Of a stretch of DNA of 64,000 nucleotides, positions 33,971 to 44,502 are shown piece by piece (position 1 is the stretch's first letter; each line of letters opens with the position of its first letter). The translations under genes were made by a program, and so were the position numbers. The DNA comes from Hofstenia miamia (Eukaryota > Xenacoelomorpha > Acoela > Hofsteniidae), in the NCBI GenBank assembly GCA_900660155.1, contig CABFPE010000209.1:611236-675235 (forward strand), read 5' to 3'. The notes under the pieces are model-generated. The model was not told where the DNA came from and did not search any database. It was given only the letters and a program-made list of their open reading frames with translations.

Positions 33971-35329
33971 CAGAGATGGAACCGGATTCAACATTTTAAG
34001 ATCCGATCCGGATCCGAAACTTCGAGATCCGGATGGGCTCCCAACTTTTAAAATTTTTTAGTTTCCAATCCGAAACGGATCCGAATTTAAATAAGTATTC
34101 TAACAATAAACAAACATAAACTTAGAAAATATTTGGTTTTTTTAATGCGAATAGAAAATTTTAAGTGCTTCAACACTATCTTGAGATAAAAAAGTGTATA
34201 TATACTTACGAAATAGTAAATGCAAATCAACTTATTTGTAAGCTTTAAATAATCTAGTTCCTTAAATTGTCATCAACTATAATCATAATATATCTATAGA
34301 GTTTAAATAGTTGAGTTTCCTATAGCATTACCTCCCGTATTAATTTTTTATGTCAACATTCAAAAATATCCACTTTGCAATGCCACTATGAATTGAAGTT
34401 GTTTCAAACAAGATAAATTTACTTCAAAATTGCAGCTAATGCGATGAAAACAAGAATGACACAAATAATGGCAATTAGAATTATACAAAAAGCTGCTATA
34501 ACAATATCTGCATCTATGTTTAATAAGTTGTTATTTCAAATGTAAGTGTGAATTGTAATATATTTCAAAAGATATAAAAATTTTATTTTTCAAACAAAAT
34601 TTGAGATTTAAATATATATTTTGAATTTTCTGAACTTGGATACTAAATTGGATCAACAATTTTGAATTATATAGGAGCAAATTCAAATAAATTACCAACA
34701 TATTAATACAGTATGCCGACGTTGGTTCCACAAACATTTTCGTTTTTGTGATTATAACAAACCATTTGAGTACTAAGTTGATCTGGGCATTGAAAGTTGC
34801 TTAGAGTGCATATTGAAAGGAGATTTTTTGATTGAAGAGCATCCCAAATTGTATTAGTATTTTTACATTTTGCAGTGTTTGCAAAAGCTAAGGTACTCCA
34901 CATGCTTCTTGGTCTTCTGTGCTTTTTCTTTGACATACATATTAAAGAATCGTTTTCAGATTTCTGCTCTTCCATTTGCAAGTTGTACAAACAAATGTTT
35001 TTGGTTGCTTTACTATTTTATCATTATGTGATGGCTAACATGAGTCGCATTTTCAGATTGAAGTATTGGTAACCAATTTTATAAGTTGTTGGAAAGAATA
35101 ACGCGGAACCTGTTGCATGAACAATCAAATTCAGTAACAAAATTTCACTTAGATTGAGATTATTAAATTAGGATTCAATGTAAAAATGTCCGTAATTTAT
35201 AAAATGTAAAATACACAAGTTTTAAAAACTTTTGGATCCCAAACAGATCCAAAGTTTCTCAAAATAAAGATCCGATTCGTATCCCATCCGATCCGTTCCA
35301 AGACCTGATCCGATCCGATTCTATCTTTG
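33971..35329 (-). mobile_element. hAT element relic with GATCCG subterminal repeats
   Basis: Left end CAGAGATGGAACCGGATTC and right end GATCCGATTCTATCTTTG are inverted copies (14-15 of 18 bases). They are flanked by 8-base sequences TGACCCAC and CGACCTAC, a plausible target duplication with two transitions. Both ends hold clusters of ATCCGATCCGGATCCG-type repeats over about 100 bases, as in hAT subterminal binding arrays. The minus strand carries a decayed BED finger at 34765-34936. Confidence 0.65.
34765..34936 (-). pseudogene. BED zinc-finger remnant of hAT transposase
   Basis: Reads KKHRRPRSMWSTLAFA, then AKCKNTNTIWDALQSKNL, then PDQLST. This follows the hAT BED pattern (S.VWKYF, AKC..CNTIW.A..STKNL..HL...HPDQLS). 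One cysteine of the CxxC pair and the HxxxH pair are gone, so it is not a working finger. Confidence 0.5.
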
Positions 35330-35435
35330 CGACCTACCTAACCGTATGCAGTCATTATTAAGGCGGACTAAGAAACTATGTTTCTTGTTAGCCGTAAATA
35401 TTGGTAAGCTAATACTCATATTCCACAGCTTTTGA

Positions 35436-35855
35436 TGAGCCCCCTCTGCAGGCTCATAAACACGTTAAACCAGCTTGTCTGGCTTGAGCCACTAAAATAG
35501 TCTAATAAATTAGAATAAAGCCCACTCCCAAAATTTGTTTTAACTTTACACCACAGCCAATGTATATATACATGTGGACTTAAAAGTTTCTCTATTGTTA
35601 TTGATGTTTGCTTGGCGGGAATTAATTGAGAGCGGTGAGACGTTTGATTTCTCACTCAAGGTGCGGTGATCATTAGCACACACCTCGAAATGATCTATTT
35701 CCATTTCGTGAACCAATCAATAACGTTCGGCGACAAATGTAGGATGCAATTTCAACGATTACGCTTAATTTCGTAGTGTGCGTTAATATGAACGCACTCC
35801 TTGCTCTGTTAATGTCTATTGAAGTGTGGATGTCGCAATACCTAGTTATTGCGAC
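35436..35855. other. Region with several perfect short hairpins
   Basis: ATGAGCC/GGCTCAT (around 35435-35460), GTGCGTT/AACGCAC (35778-35797) and GTCGCAATA/TATTGCGAC with a 6-base loop (35832-35855). No coding signal recognised on either strand. Confidence 0.4.
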
Positions 35856-36215
35856 GTTCACGATTGAAGTAACATTTATCAGTGATATGATTGCTAAACA
35901 AGATAATACAGGTACTACCCAATTAAATCAATGTATAGTTTATGCTTCAAAACAATCGAAATGCTTCAATTTTACCAAAATTGTAATTTAGACACAGGTT
36001 TTATAAGAAAGTGCTGAACGCAATGCGTTATAAAAATGGCAACTCGTCAATTAGATGTGTTACCTGTAATTAGAAATTCGATTGAGTATTTAATCACAAA
36101 TTACAAATTTAAAAATCAGATTGATGCTGTATTAAATTTACTCAGTTCCCAAATGAGCGATAGGAAAAATTGCTGTAAAATCATAAAAATGCTGGTCAGG
36201 CGTGCAGCGCACACC

Positions 36216-36509
36216 CAGGGCCGTGGCTAGGGGAGAGCCAGGGGGGGCATGACCTTCCCTGTTGGGCCACTGTGCCCCCTTCCTTTTGGCATCCTCGATA
36301 CAAAACTCCATAGTATTAATTCTATAATATTCTGTAACTAAGTTAGAGTGAATATCTTTTAGTTGAAATATACATGATACTAATGCAATTCTATTAAAAA
36401 ATTCAATGAAAAAGGGTGAAACTATCTCATATGAGTTAAACTATGATTAATTTATTGAACTTTGCGGGGCCACGGCGCCTCTAAACTTCAAATGCAAGCC
36501 ACGGGCCTG
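36216..36509. mobile_element. hAT-type MITE, 294 bases, with 8-base target duplication
   Basis: Ends CAGGGCCGTGGCT and AGCCACGGGCCTG are inverted copies with one mismatch in 13. Both sides carry the identical 8-base direct repeat CGCACACC (36208-36215 and 36510-36517). CAGGG-type ends and 8-base duplications are the hAT hallmark. No coding capacity. The perfect duplication means a fairly young insertion. Confidence 0.85.
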
Positions 36510-36517
36510 CGCACACC

Positions 36518-37575
36518 TCGTACATAAAGAGAATACGCCCTAACTATTGGAGCATGTCTAATCGAGGAAAATAGACCAGTAGCCTAAGTAGCCTATGCAG
36601 CAAGATCAATGACCAAGACTGAAGAAAACTACTTGCAAATAGAAAAGGAATTGTTAGCTATTACTTATGCATGAACGTATTTCCTTCAATATATGTACGG
36701 AAGATCTGTAACGATTGAATCAGACTACAAACCGATTAAGAATTTGCAGTGTCTATATAGCAATAACGTACTGCCAACAAGTGATTGAATCTGTACAGGG
36801 AGCACACATGGGTATCATAAAAACGAAGAAGTATGCAAAGCAGCTGTATGATGGCCGCGAATGTCTACGTGTAAAATATACCAAGATCAAAATTAGGATG
36901 AACCACTAATACACTATGAAAGACCATCACTTCGCTTTCATAAAATTAAGATAGATATTGCAGAAGTTTCACACAAAATATTTCTTATATGTGTTGACTA
37001 CTGCTCCAGATATCTGCAAAGTTAATGGATACATGAAAAAAGTGCAAGTGCAGTAATTAGAAAATTTAAAGTCATCTTCTCAAAACATAGACTTCCACAT
37101 GAGATTGTCGCAGACAACAATCTCTTTGGCTCTGCTGAATTTAGGCATTTTGCACAACATCTAGATCCTCAATCCAATGGAATGTCCGAAGTATGAGTTA
37201 AGACATTCACAAAGATTTTCAAAAGAATCGTGACTACAGAATGGCATTGACTACAACAACATGCTTTTATCTTTCTGTGCTATTGGAACAATAATTGGAA
37301 AAGCTAAGGCTCCCAGGTAGTACATTATACATATAAATAATAGCATGTCACCTATTTAGTTATTTCGATGATATACCTTTACAAACTGAAGACCTTCCTA
37401 CAGTAGAAGATAACTGTAAAGAGAAGGAGATTGAGGATGAAGCTCAAGAATGTGGCAGTCCAAGCAATAAATACAAGAGAGGACGATCCCATAGTATAAG
37501 AAAGCCACCCCAGTTTTTGGATGCCCTATTGATTCTTGTCAAAGATTCACTTGACTCAAAAGTTGAAGGGAAGGA
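36518..37575 (+). mobile_element. Ty3/gypsy pol remnant: RNase H, integrase and tail (fossil)
   Basis: RNase H part (36535-36760: ALTIGACLIEENRPVA, ARSMTKTEENYLQIEKELLA), integrase zinc-binding part (36790-36860: GAHMGIIKTKKYAKQL), integrase core pieces (36925-37220: HKIKIDIAEVSH, HRLPHEIVADN) and a pol tail with RGRSHSIRKPPQFLDAL (about 37470-37540). It is of a different gypsy lineage from the 7-10 kb element. Broken in many places and old. Confidence 0.7.
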
Positions 37576-37690
37576 TGCTGTACTGGTAGTAATAATAATT
37601 ACACATTGTATTTACCCTGCAACCTGCAATGAATGCTTGGTCAGGGAGTTCATTAGATCGGTGTTTGTCAAACGTACCTGTTACTGATTG

Positions 37691-37696
<6 letters not shown>

Positions 37697-37738
<42 letters not shown>
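37697..37738. repeat. (TA)n microsatellite
   Basis: About 20 TA units just beyond the gypsy remnant. Confidence 0.95.
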
Positions 37739-37741
<3 letters not shown>

Positions 37742-38790
37742 TCACTGTAGCTTGGCAGTTCTTAATAAAATATTAGTTCGCTTAAACCTTTGTCTTACAA
37801 CTATAGTAATTAGTTAAAAAACGGAAATCACTGTGTGATGAGCAAGAAACCTGAAAAAAAAATTTTGAAAACTTCCATGACTGCTACAATTTTAAGAAAA
37901 TAATACAACATAATCGAGGAAACAACGAAAAATGTAATAAAAAAACCGTAGATGATGTGGTAATGAAGCAAAAATAATAATAACTACAATGGCGACTTAT
38001 GATATAGAAGCGACATTCCTAACTTGAATAAATCTTAATTCTTTGATTTCTTTTAAAGTTCTTGGAAGTTTTTTAATAGACATTATCAATAATTTTTTCG
38101 TGGATTTCTTGCAAGGATCTTTTGAAAAGTTCGTAAAAGAAATATTATGTTCATGGATCTCTTTCAAAGATTTTTAAATATTTCTTGAAGTAAATTCATT
38201 ATTATTATGGTATCACATAGATTTATTTATATTGGTCCTATTTATAATAATTTGTTGTAAAATCCAAAATGGTAGTAACACTCATCAGCTGACAGTAGTT
38301 GCAGTAATATTTTACAAGTTTATGTTTATATTAAAGTGTTATTATTTTAAAGTTTCTTCAATTTAAGACAATGCATTTTGTAAAGCTTTTAATCTTTTTA
38401 TAATTTTTCTCAAATAATAATATATAAATACAATGAAAGCTCAAAATAATTCATTCAAGAAAGTTGTACTAATTCCAAATACATCAACTAATAATTTTTT
38501 TGCTCTTGACTTATTCAAAAATTTCGTCAATTAAAAATGACATTTCCAATTTATGAGTAGTCTCTCAAGGATGAAATACTTTCGGTTAGTCGAGATGTGT
38601 ATGCTTTCTGTCATAATTCGGAAATTTGCCTCCAGTGTAATTCAACTGATTATGAGAGTAATAATTTGCAAACTATTTGTTAATGCTATTAGTAGGATTT
38701 TGATACATTTGGACTGTATGTTCAAGATTAAATGAATGTGTAATATTTTGGAGATTTTAATTAAGATTTTGAGGACTTCTATGAAATTTC
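37739..38790. other. No recognisable gene
   Basis: AT-rich; only short frames. Confidence 0.5.
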
Positions 38791-38796
38791 TTGCCG

Positions 38797-39305
38797 CAGT
38801 ATAGATACTGTTTTCAAGAACGTGAATAAACTTCTCTATAAATTTTTAAGATTTTTCGATTTTCTCAATTTGTTTGCTTTTACATCTTGAATGGAATGAA
38901 TTGTGTGCTTACATTGGATCCAATTCAAAGAGACGCAATTGAAAACATACTTAAATGAAACATTTTTTAATTTAATACAGTTGAACTCCAGTACTGCATG
39001 AACCCTTATTGCCACAACATTCTTTACTCAGTATAGATACTGTATCAGCATTAAAATGTGAAATAAACTTCTCTATAAATGTCCTATAATAACAAATCGA
39101 TTTTCTCAATTTGTTTGCTTTTACATCTTGAATGGAATGAATTGTGTGCTCACATTGCATCCAATTCAACGAGACGCAATTGAAAACATACTTAAATGAA
39201 ACATTTTTTAATTTAATCCAGTTGAACTCCAGTACTGCATGAACCCTTTTGCCACAAAATTCTTTACTCAGTATAGAATACTGTATCAGCATTAAAATGT
39301 GAAAT
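38797..39305. repeat. Tandem repeat, period about 240 bases, about 2.1 copies
   Basis: Units start near the CAGTATAGATACTG string at 38797, 39029 and 39270. The first two full units agree at most positions (TTACATCTTGAATGGAATGA, CAATTGAAAACATACTTAAA, TGAACTCCAGTACTGCATGA). A minus-strand frame stays open across the second unit, but no family is recognised. Confidence 0.8.
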
Positions 39306-39959
39306 AAATAAATATATATATATATATATATAGTTTTCAAAAAATCTCTCAGGAATTATTACAAGCCTCTGGAGCTGCACACACTGAATAGGGTGTGTTA
39401 TTGACAAAGCGTGTGCATGAGCTGGTGTTGTTTACTTCTATTAGTGTTTCGTGGGTTGAAATGTCTTAATCCGCACCTATCCGGAAGAATTATTTTTTAA
39501 AAATACTTAATCCGCACCTGAAATATTTTACCAGTTCTTGGCAATGCAATTTTTTGCTATCATTAGACATTTTAATCACTTCCACGTTCATTATAGTAAC
39601 TCATTAACTTCCTTTGAATTGGATTATTTACATTGAACAATTTGTGATAAACCAAACAGTAATGCTTGTTATAAACATATAGTAGTAGTAATAGTAAATG
39701 GACTTTATTTTCACTAAATAAAATGATAAACTACAAAGATACAAAAATATAATAATAGTTTAATGAAAATATTATATTCTGTAGGTGGTGGCTTTTGTAA
39801 ACATTTTAATTAACAATCCATCTTGTTCATCTTTTTAGAGACTTTCAAGTCTGCTGAGATCAATGTGGTTTGCAAACCATGTCGAAGAGACATATGTCAA
39901 AGAAGAAAAAATCATGACTTTGTAAAGTGTCGGGATATCAGCAATATTTGTATAAAAGG

Positions 39960-40620
39960 GAATGTACGCTTTATATTACGCCATTATGAAAGGCGAAAGC
40001 CAATCATAAGGGTGGCGCTGAGCTAACACTTGATGGGCGCGTCGCTTTGCGGAGTGCCGAACCAAGAGTGGACGTTAAACAATAGGGTGTAAGAAGGTGC
40101 CACCATGTGTGCTTTGCACATGTGGGGGGGCGGTAATGATGATGTGAGACTTGTCTGTTCTGTGGAACAGACGGCGACATCTAAGCATCAAATTGCTGCC
40201 AGTGCCCAGAGTCATAGAGTGCGTCTATGAGGGCAGTAATACAGAGAATTCCTCTGTCTCTGGCCTCTAGATAGGCCTAAGCCAGCATTTTCTGTGCCAT
40301 ACCTATGAAGGAGCTTTGCTTCATCATAGGTTTAGTCAGGCAGACAGTAAGTGCTCACAAGTTACCCAGTTAGTAGCCTTGGTTGGCGAAAGCTGGAGAG
40401 GCGCAACCCTCTCACGAAGCTCAGCCTTCGGCTTCACTCCCTGCTGATCAGACTCAACACAGATCAGCACTCTGCGTGCCAGGGGTCGCCAGAGGTCAAG
40501 CATGATTAAACCGGCTTTAGTGGTACACTTCTAGGGGTAGTTCCGGATTTTAATCTGTTGACACACACTCTTCAGTCTGTTGACTGGTAGAGTAACCCCG
40601 ATATAAATAAAAGTTTTCTC
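39960..40620. other. GC-richer block of consecutive perfect hairpins (possible structured RNA)
   Basis: Hairpins in order: CCATGTG/CACATG(T)GG (40104-40125), GTCTGTTC/GAACAGAC (40153-40172, nested in GATGT/ACATC 40141-40181), TCATAGA/TCTATGA (40212-40230, nested in TGCCC/GGGCA), ACAGAG/CTCTGT (40241-40257), GGCCT/AGGCC (40262-40277), CCTATGA/TCATAGG (40302-40330), GAGAGG/CCTCTC (40396-40413), GAAGC/GCTTC (40416-40435), and GCTGATC/GATCAGC (40443-40468). Base composition is nearly balanced, unlike the AT-rich surroundings. There is no long ORF. It ends near ATATAAATAAAAG (40598 onward). It could be a structured non-coding RNA, the UTR of a retroelement, or the end of an unrecognised element. 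Confidence 0.4.
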
Positions 40621-40643
40621 ACACTTTTTCAGCTTTTCAGAAA

Positions 40644-40772
40644 TGTGTGCATTCAAGGCCTACTGTAATCACGGCCTGGCGATTTGCAGTAAAATTAACA
40701 AAAATGAGGCCGCAAACATACTTCGCTACAGACCAAGATTTGATGCAAAAAACGATTTTAAATAACCAAATC
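40644..40772 (+). repeat. Truncated copy of the 43.9 kb MITE end
   Basis: Matches 43920-44048 nearly base for base (CAAGGCCTACTGTAATCACG, ATGAGGCCGCAAACATACTT, GACCAAGATTTGAT). The rest is lost in the N gap that begins at 40774. Confidence 0.85.
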
Positions 40773-40773
40773 A

Positions 40774-41773
40774 NNNNNNNNNNNNNNNNNNNNNNNNNNN
40801 NNNNNNNNNNNNNNNNNNNNNNNNNNNNNNNNNNNNNNNNNNNNNNNNNNNNNNNNNNNNNNNNNNNNNNNNNNNNNNNNNNNNNNNNNNNNNNNNNNNN
40901 NNNNNNNNNNNNNNNNNNNNNNNNNNNNNNNNNNNNNNNNNNNNNNNNNNNNNNNNNNNNNNNNNNNNNNNNNNNNNNNNNNNNNNNNNNNNNNNNNNNN
41001 NNNNNNNNNNNNNNNNNNNNNNNNNNNNNNNNNNNNNNNNNNNNNNNNNNNNNNNNNNNNNNNNNNNNNNNNNNNNNNNNNNNNNNNNNNNNNNNNNNNN
41101 NNNNNNNNNNNNNNNNNNNNNNNNNNNNNNNNNNNNNNNNNNNNNNNNNNNNNNNNNNNNNNNNNNNNNNNNNNNNNNNNNNNNNNNNNNNNNNNNNNNN
41201 NNNNNNNNNNNNNNNNNNNNNNNNNNNNNNNNNNNNNNNNNNNNNNNNNNNNNNNNNNNNNNNNNNNNNNNNNNNNNNNNNNNNNNNNNNNNNNNNNNNN
41301 NNNNNNNNNNNNNNNNNNNNNNNNNNNNNNNNNNNNNNNNNNNNNNNNNNNNNNNNNNNNNNNNNNNNNNNNNNNNNNNNNNNNNNNNNNNNNNNNNNNN
41401 NNNNNNNNNNNNNNNNNNNNNNNNNNNNNNNNNNNNNNNNNNNNNNNNNNNNNNNNNNNNNNNNNNNNNNNNNNNNNNNNNNNNNNNNNNNNNNNNNNNN
41501 NNNNNNNNNNNNNNNNNNNNNNNNNNNNNNNNNNNNNNNNNNNNNNNNNNNNNNNNNNNNNNNNNNNNNNNNNNNNNNNNNNNNNNNNNNNNNNNNNNNN
41601 NNNNNNNNNNNNNNNNNNNNNNNNNNNNNNNNNNNNNNNNNNNNNNNNNNNNNNNNNNNNNNNNNNNNNNNNNNNNNNNNNNNNNNNNNNNNNNNNNNNN
41701 NNNNNNNNNNNNNNNNNNNNNNNNNNNNNNNNNNNNNNNNNNNNNNNNNNNNNNNNNNNNNNNNNNNNNNNNN
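40774..41773. other. Assembly gap (1000 N)
   Basis: Run of 1000 N. A MITE end enters on the left and gypsy-like sequence leaves on the right. Confidence 1.
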
Positions 41774-42985
41774 AGAATAAAACGGCCAAGCAATCCAGAA
41801 GCGAAGTTTTTGGAAATAAGTATTGATCGATCCTCTAGTGCTATTGAATCTCAACAAGAATTAGTACGATTATTCGAAATATTTAAATCTAATTGATGAT
41901 GCAGTGCGCATACAATTACTTAGTGCATTCATCACCTTTTGCATCAACAAATGCTGGATTTGTGGAAAATATAAAAAGATTATTGTGCAATCATTGAAAT
42001 CGTTTGCATTCTGGAAAATGTTATATTGCAAAATGTTGTTCAAAAAAAGTGAAAACCCAGTTTCGCGATTAGTGGCGTATCATGGAGCTGGGCAGGAAAT
42101 ATATCTATACAAATGTTATCAATTGAAGATTGTAAAAATAAGTAGTGGATCATCTAAAATTGAATTTTATGTGGTAAAAGAGGCTCCTTATGATGCCGTT
42201 TTGGGGGTGGATGGAATGAAGTTGGATTTTGGTAAAAATCAATGTCGTAGTTTATCTATGAAAACTCTTAAGGACAGTGTTGATATTGCTAGGAACGTAA
42301 TCAGTTAATTAAATTATTGAATGATTTTCAAGACATTTTTCCCCAAAATGAAGATGATTATGGCAAAACAAATGCTGTTGAACATGTAATTCCCACAACG
42401 GATAATCAGCCACTTCAATCAAAACAATTTCGACATCCACAGGGAGCGAAGTTAGAAATTAAAAAACAAGTAAATAGAATGCTAAAACAAGGAATTATTT
42501 GCAAAAGTAATTCATCGTGTGCATCACCATGTATGCTGATAAAAAAGATGGTCGTTTTCGCTTTGTTGTCGATTAAGGATTGTTTTCCGTTACAATTGAT
42601 CGACGAATTAATAATGAAATTGGACGGATGTAAATATTTTACAACGCTTGATCTGGCTACAGGATACTTGCAAGTGCCTCTTGAAGAAACGTCAAAAGAG
42701 AAAACTGCATTTGCAATAGATAACAATTTTCATGAATTTCAAGTTATGAGTTTTGGACTTACTAATGCTCCGGCAACTTTTCAAAGGCTTTTACGCACAA
42801 ATCTTCGTGATTTGAATATATTACCTTACATTGATGACATAATTATATCAAACGGATCATTTCAAGGTCATATTCAGTCAATACGGTTAGTGCTAGAACG
42901 CCTTAGAGAGAATGGCTTAAAACTTCGTATTCAGAAATGTCATTTTGCAATGAACAGTGTCATCTATTTAGGCCATTTTTAACTA
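41774..42985 (+). mobile_element. Ty3/gypsy protease/RT remnant (fossil)
   Basis: Upstream part with FYVVKEAPYDAVLGVD (end of the protease-like region, about 42165-42220), then a reverse transcriptase part (42317-42982) with YFTTLDLATGYLQVPLEE, VMSFGLTNAPATFQRLLR, YIDDIII and a C-terminal HFAMNSVIYLGHF. The RT part is comparatively well preserved; the element is incomplete on both sides and broken a few times. It is a third gypsy sequence, distinct from the 7-10 kb family. Confidence 0.8.
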
Positions 42986-43928
42986 TGCTAAAAGAAACTA
43001 CAAAGCATTTAAAATCAATCTCCTCGACTGAATACGAGTATCAGGAAATGCGAAAGGCTTTCAGTTTACAAATGTACAAAGTTAAAAAAGAGTGATGATG
43101 AATTTCATTGAAATGTATATCTTAATTTTTTTTCCTATAATTTCATTGTTTTAATTAAAGAATTTTATAAATATTATAATAAATATTTTTAATGTAAATA
43201 TGGAAAAATCAAGAATTTTTTATTTTACCTTTACCTAACATGATTATAGATGCTGCGCGTAATATAACATAGGAAAATCAATTAATTTGTTGCGCGTCAA
43301 TGCCCTGTGTGCGCCGGGCCTAAGGTGTATTAGTGTGCTTAATGAACTTGAAAAGATCAACAATTTTTATTTGAATTTTTTTTCATTACTCTCATACCCA
43401 ATATTCAGAGGTATATATATATATATATATTTCTTGTGAATGCCCTTTGGTACCCCTAGCGTTATAATAGTAACACTGAAAATTGTATCTGTCATGTTGA
43501 ATGTATAAAACAACATTTGTCATATTTCTTGTGAATGTACATGTATTTTCCAATTTGCGCAATTGTGAGCTTTTGATGCAATGATTAATGGATGCGGTTG
43601 ATCACATGATTGTCTAATGAATCGCTAATATATTTCGTATACTGCACTTTTTTGTGGAACTCTGTCGAGCATGAGCATTCACATTTTGTTTTAAAATAAT
43701 AGTTTCTTACAAGTGTGGCATATCGCCATTCAACAAAAATATACGTCTCTGTTTCTGCGATTCTTCATCAAATCCGCAATTGCAACAATTTGATATTCCA
43801 ACCCTATACGTCATTATTTGTTCTGTAGCACATAGTTCATTAGAAGGAAACTGCTTCATGTTTTCTCGAGATTCAGATCGAAAGGTAAAAAATAAATTCT
43901 TTCTCAGCAGTAAATTTGTGTGTACATT
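42986..43928. other. No recognisable gene
   Basis: AT-rich, with a TA run at 43411-43430. Two phrases GAATG-x-C and CATATTTCTTGTGAATG repeat near 43430-43540. The frames at 43707-44040 match nothing. Confidence 0.4.
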
Positions 43929-44502
43929 CAAGGCCTACTGTAATCACGGCCTGGCGATTTGCAGTAAAATTAACAACAATGAGGCCGCAAACATACTTCG
44001 CTACAGACCAAGATTTGATACAAAAAATGATTTTAAATAACCAAAATCAAAGAATTAACTATTGTACACATCTATGCACCTTTTGGAGCGATTTGCTTCC
44101 TTTAAAATGGCAAAAACCACCTTCAAATATAATGAGGCCATTCACAATAAACAATCATCTTTCTGCATATCAAAATTTATGATTTGTCCTCATAAAAATC
44201 AGCAAATATAGATATACGCAAGCAGAAATGTAGCTCTAACCTTTCTACTTTGAGATGATATATTTCAAGAAATTTAACTTACTTCTTTGCTTGTGAAAAC
44301 CTTTAATTGTTTGATGAACCCTTTTTTTGTTGCCAAGGAAATGCAATGGCTGTAACTCCACAAATTTGATGGGAATTTCTTATATTCTTTGTATTGCATA
44401 TTTGGGCAAAATTTTACACTAATTCCCTACTTACAAAAGTATTTATTGCTACTTTTCGTTTTTGTACTGCAAATCGCCAGGCCGTGATTAAAGTAGGCCT
44501 TG
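43929..44502. mobile_element. MITE with 38-base terminal inverted repeats
   Basis: Left end from CAAGGCCTACTGTAATCACG and right end (reverse strand) CAAGGCCTACTTTAATCACG, continuing through GGCCTGGCGATTTGCAGTA, agree at 37 of 38 positions. It abuts the LINE relic at 44503, where the LINE frame stops at an LSWDA motif, so it was probably inserted into that LINE. The flanks TGTACATT and GTGCATCC are only loosely alike, so the target duplication is uncertain. A second, gap-truncated copy starts at 40644. Confidence 0.75.

Noticed and set aside
38972-39340. 122-codon minus-strand frame as a gene
   Set aside because: It lies across a tandem repeat and begins in a TA microsatellite. Openness over one unit is weak evidence, though the repeat itself is reported.
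43780-44182. Frames at 43780-44182 as a small protein
   Set aside because: They run across the MITE boundary, so the frame is accidental.
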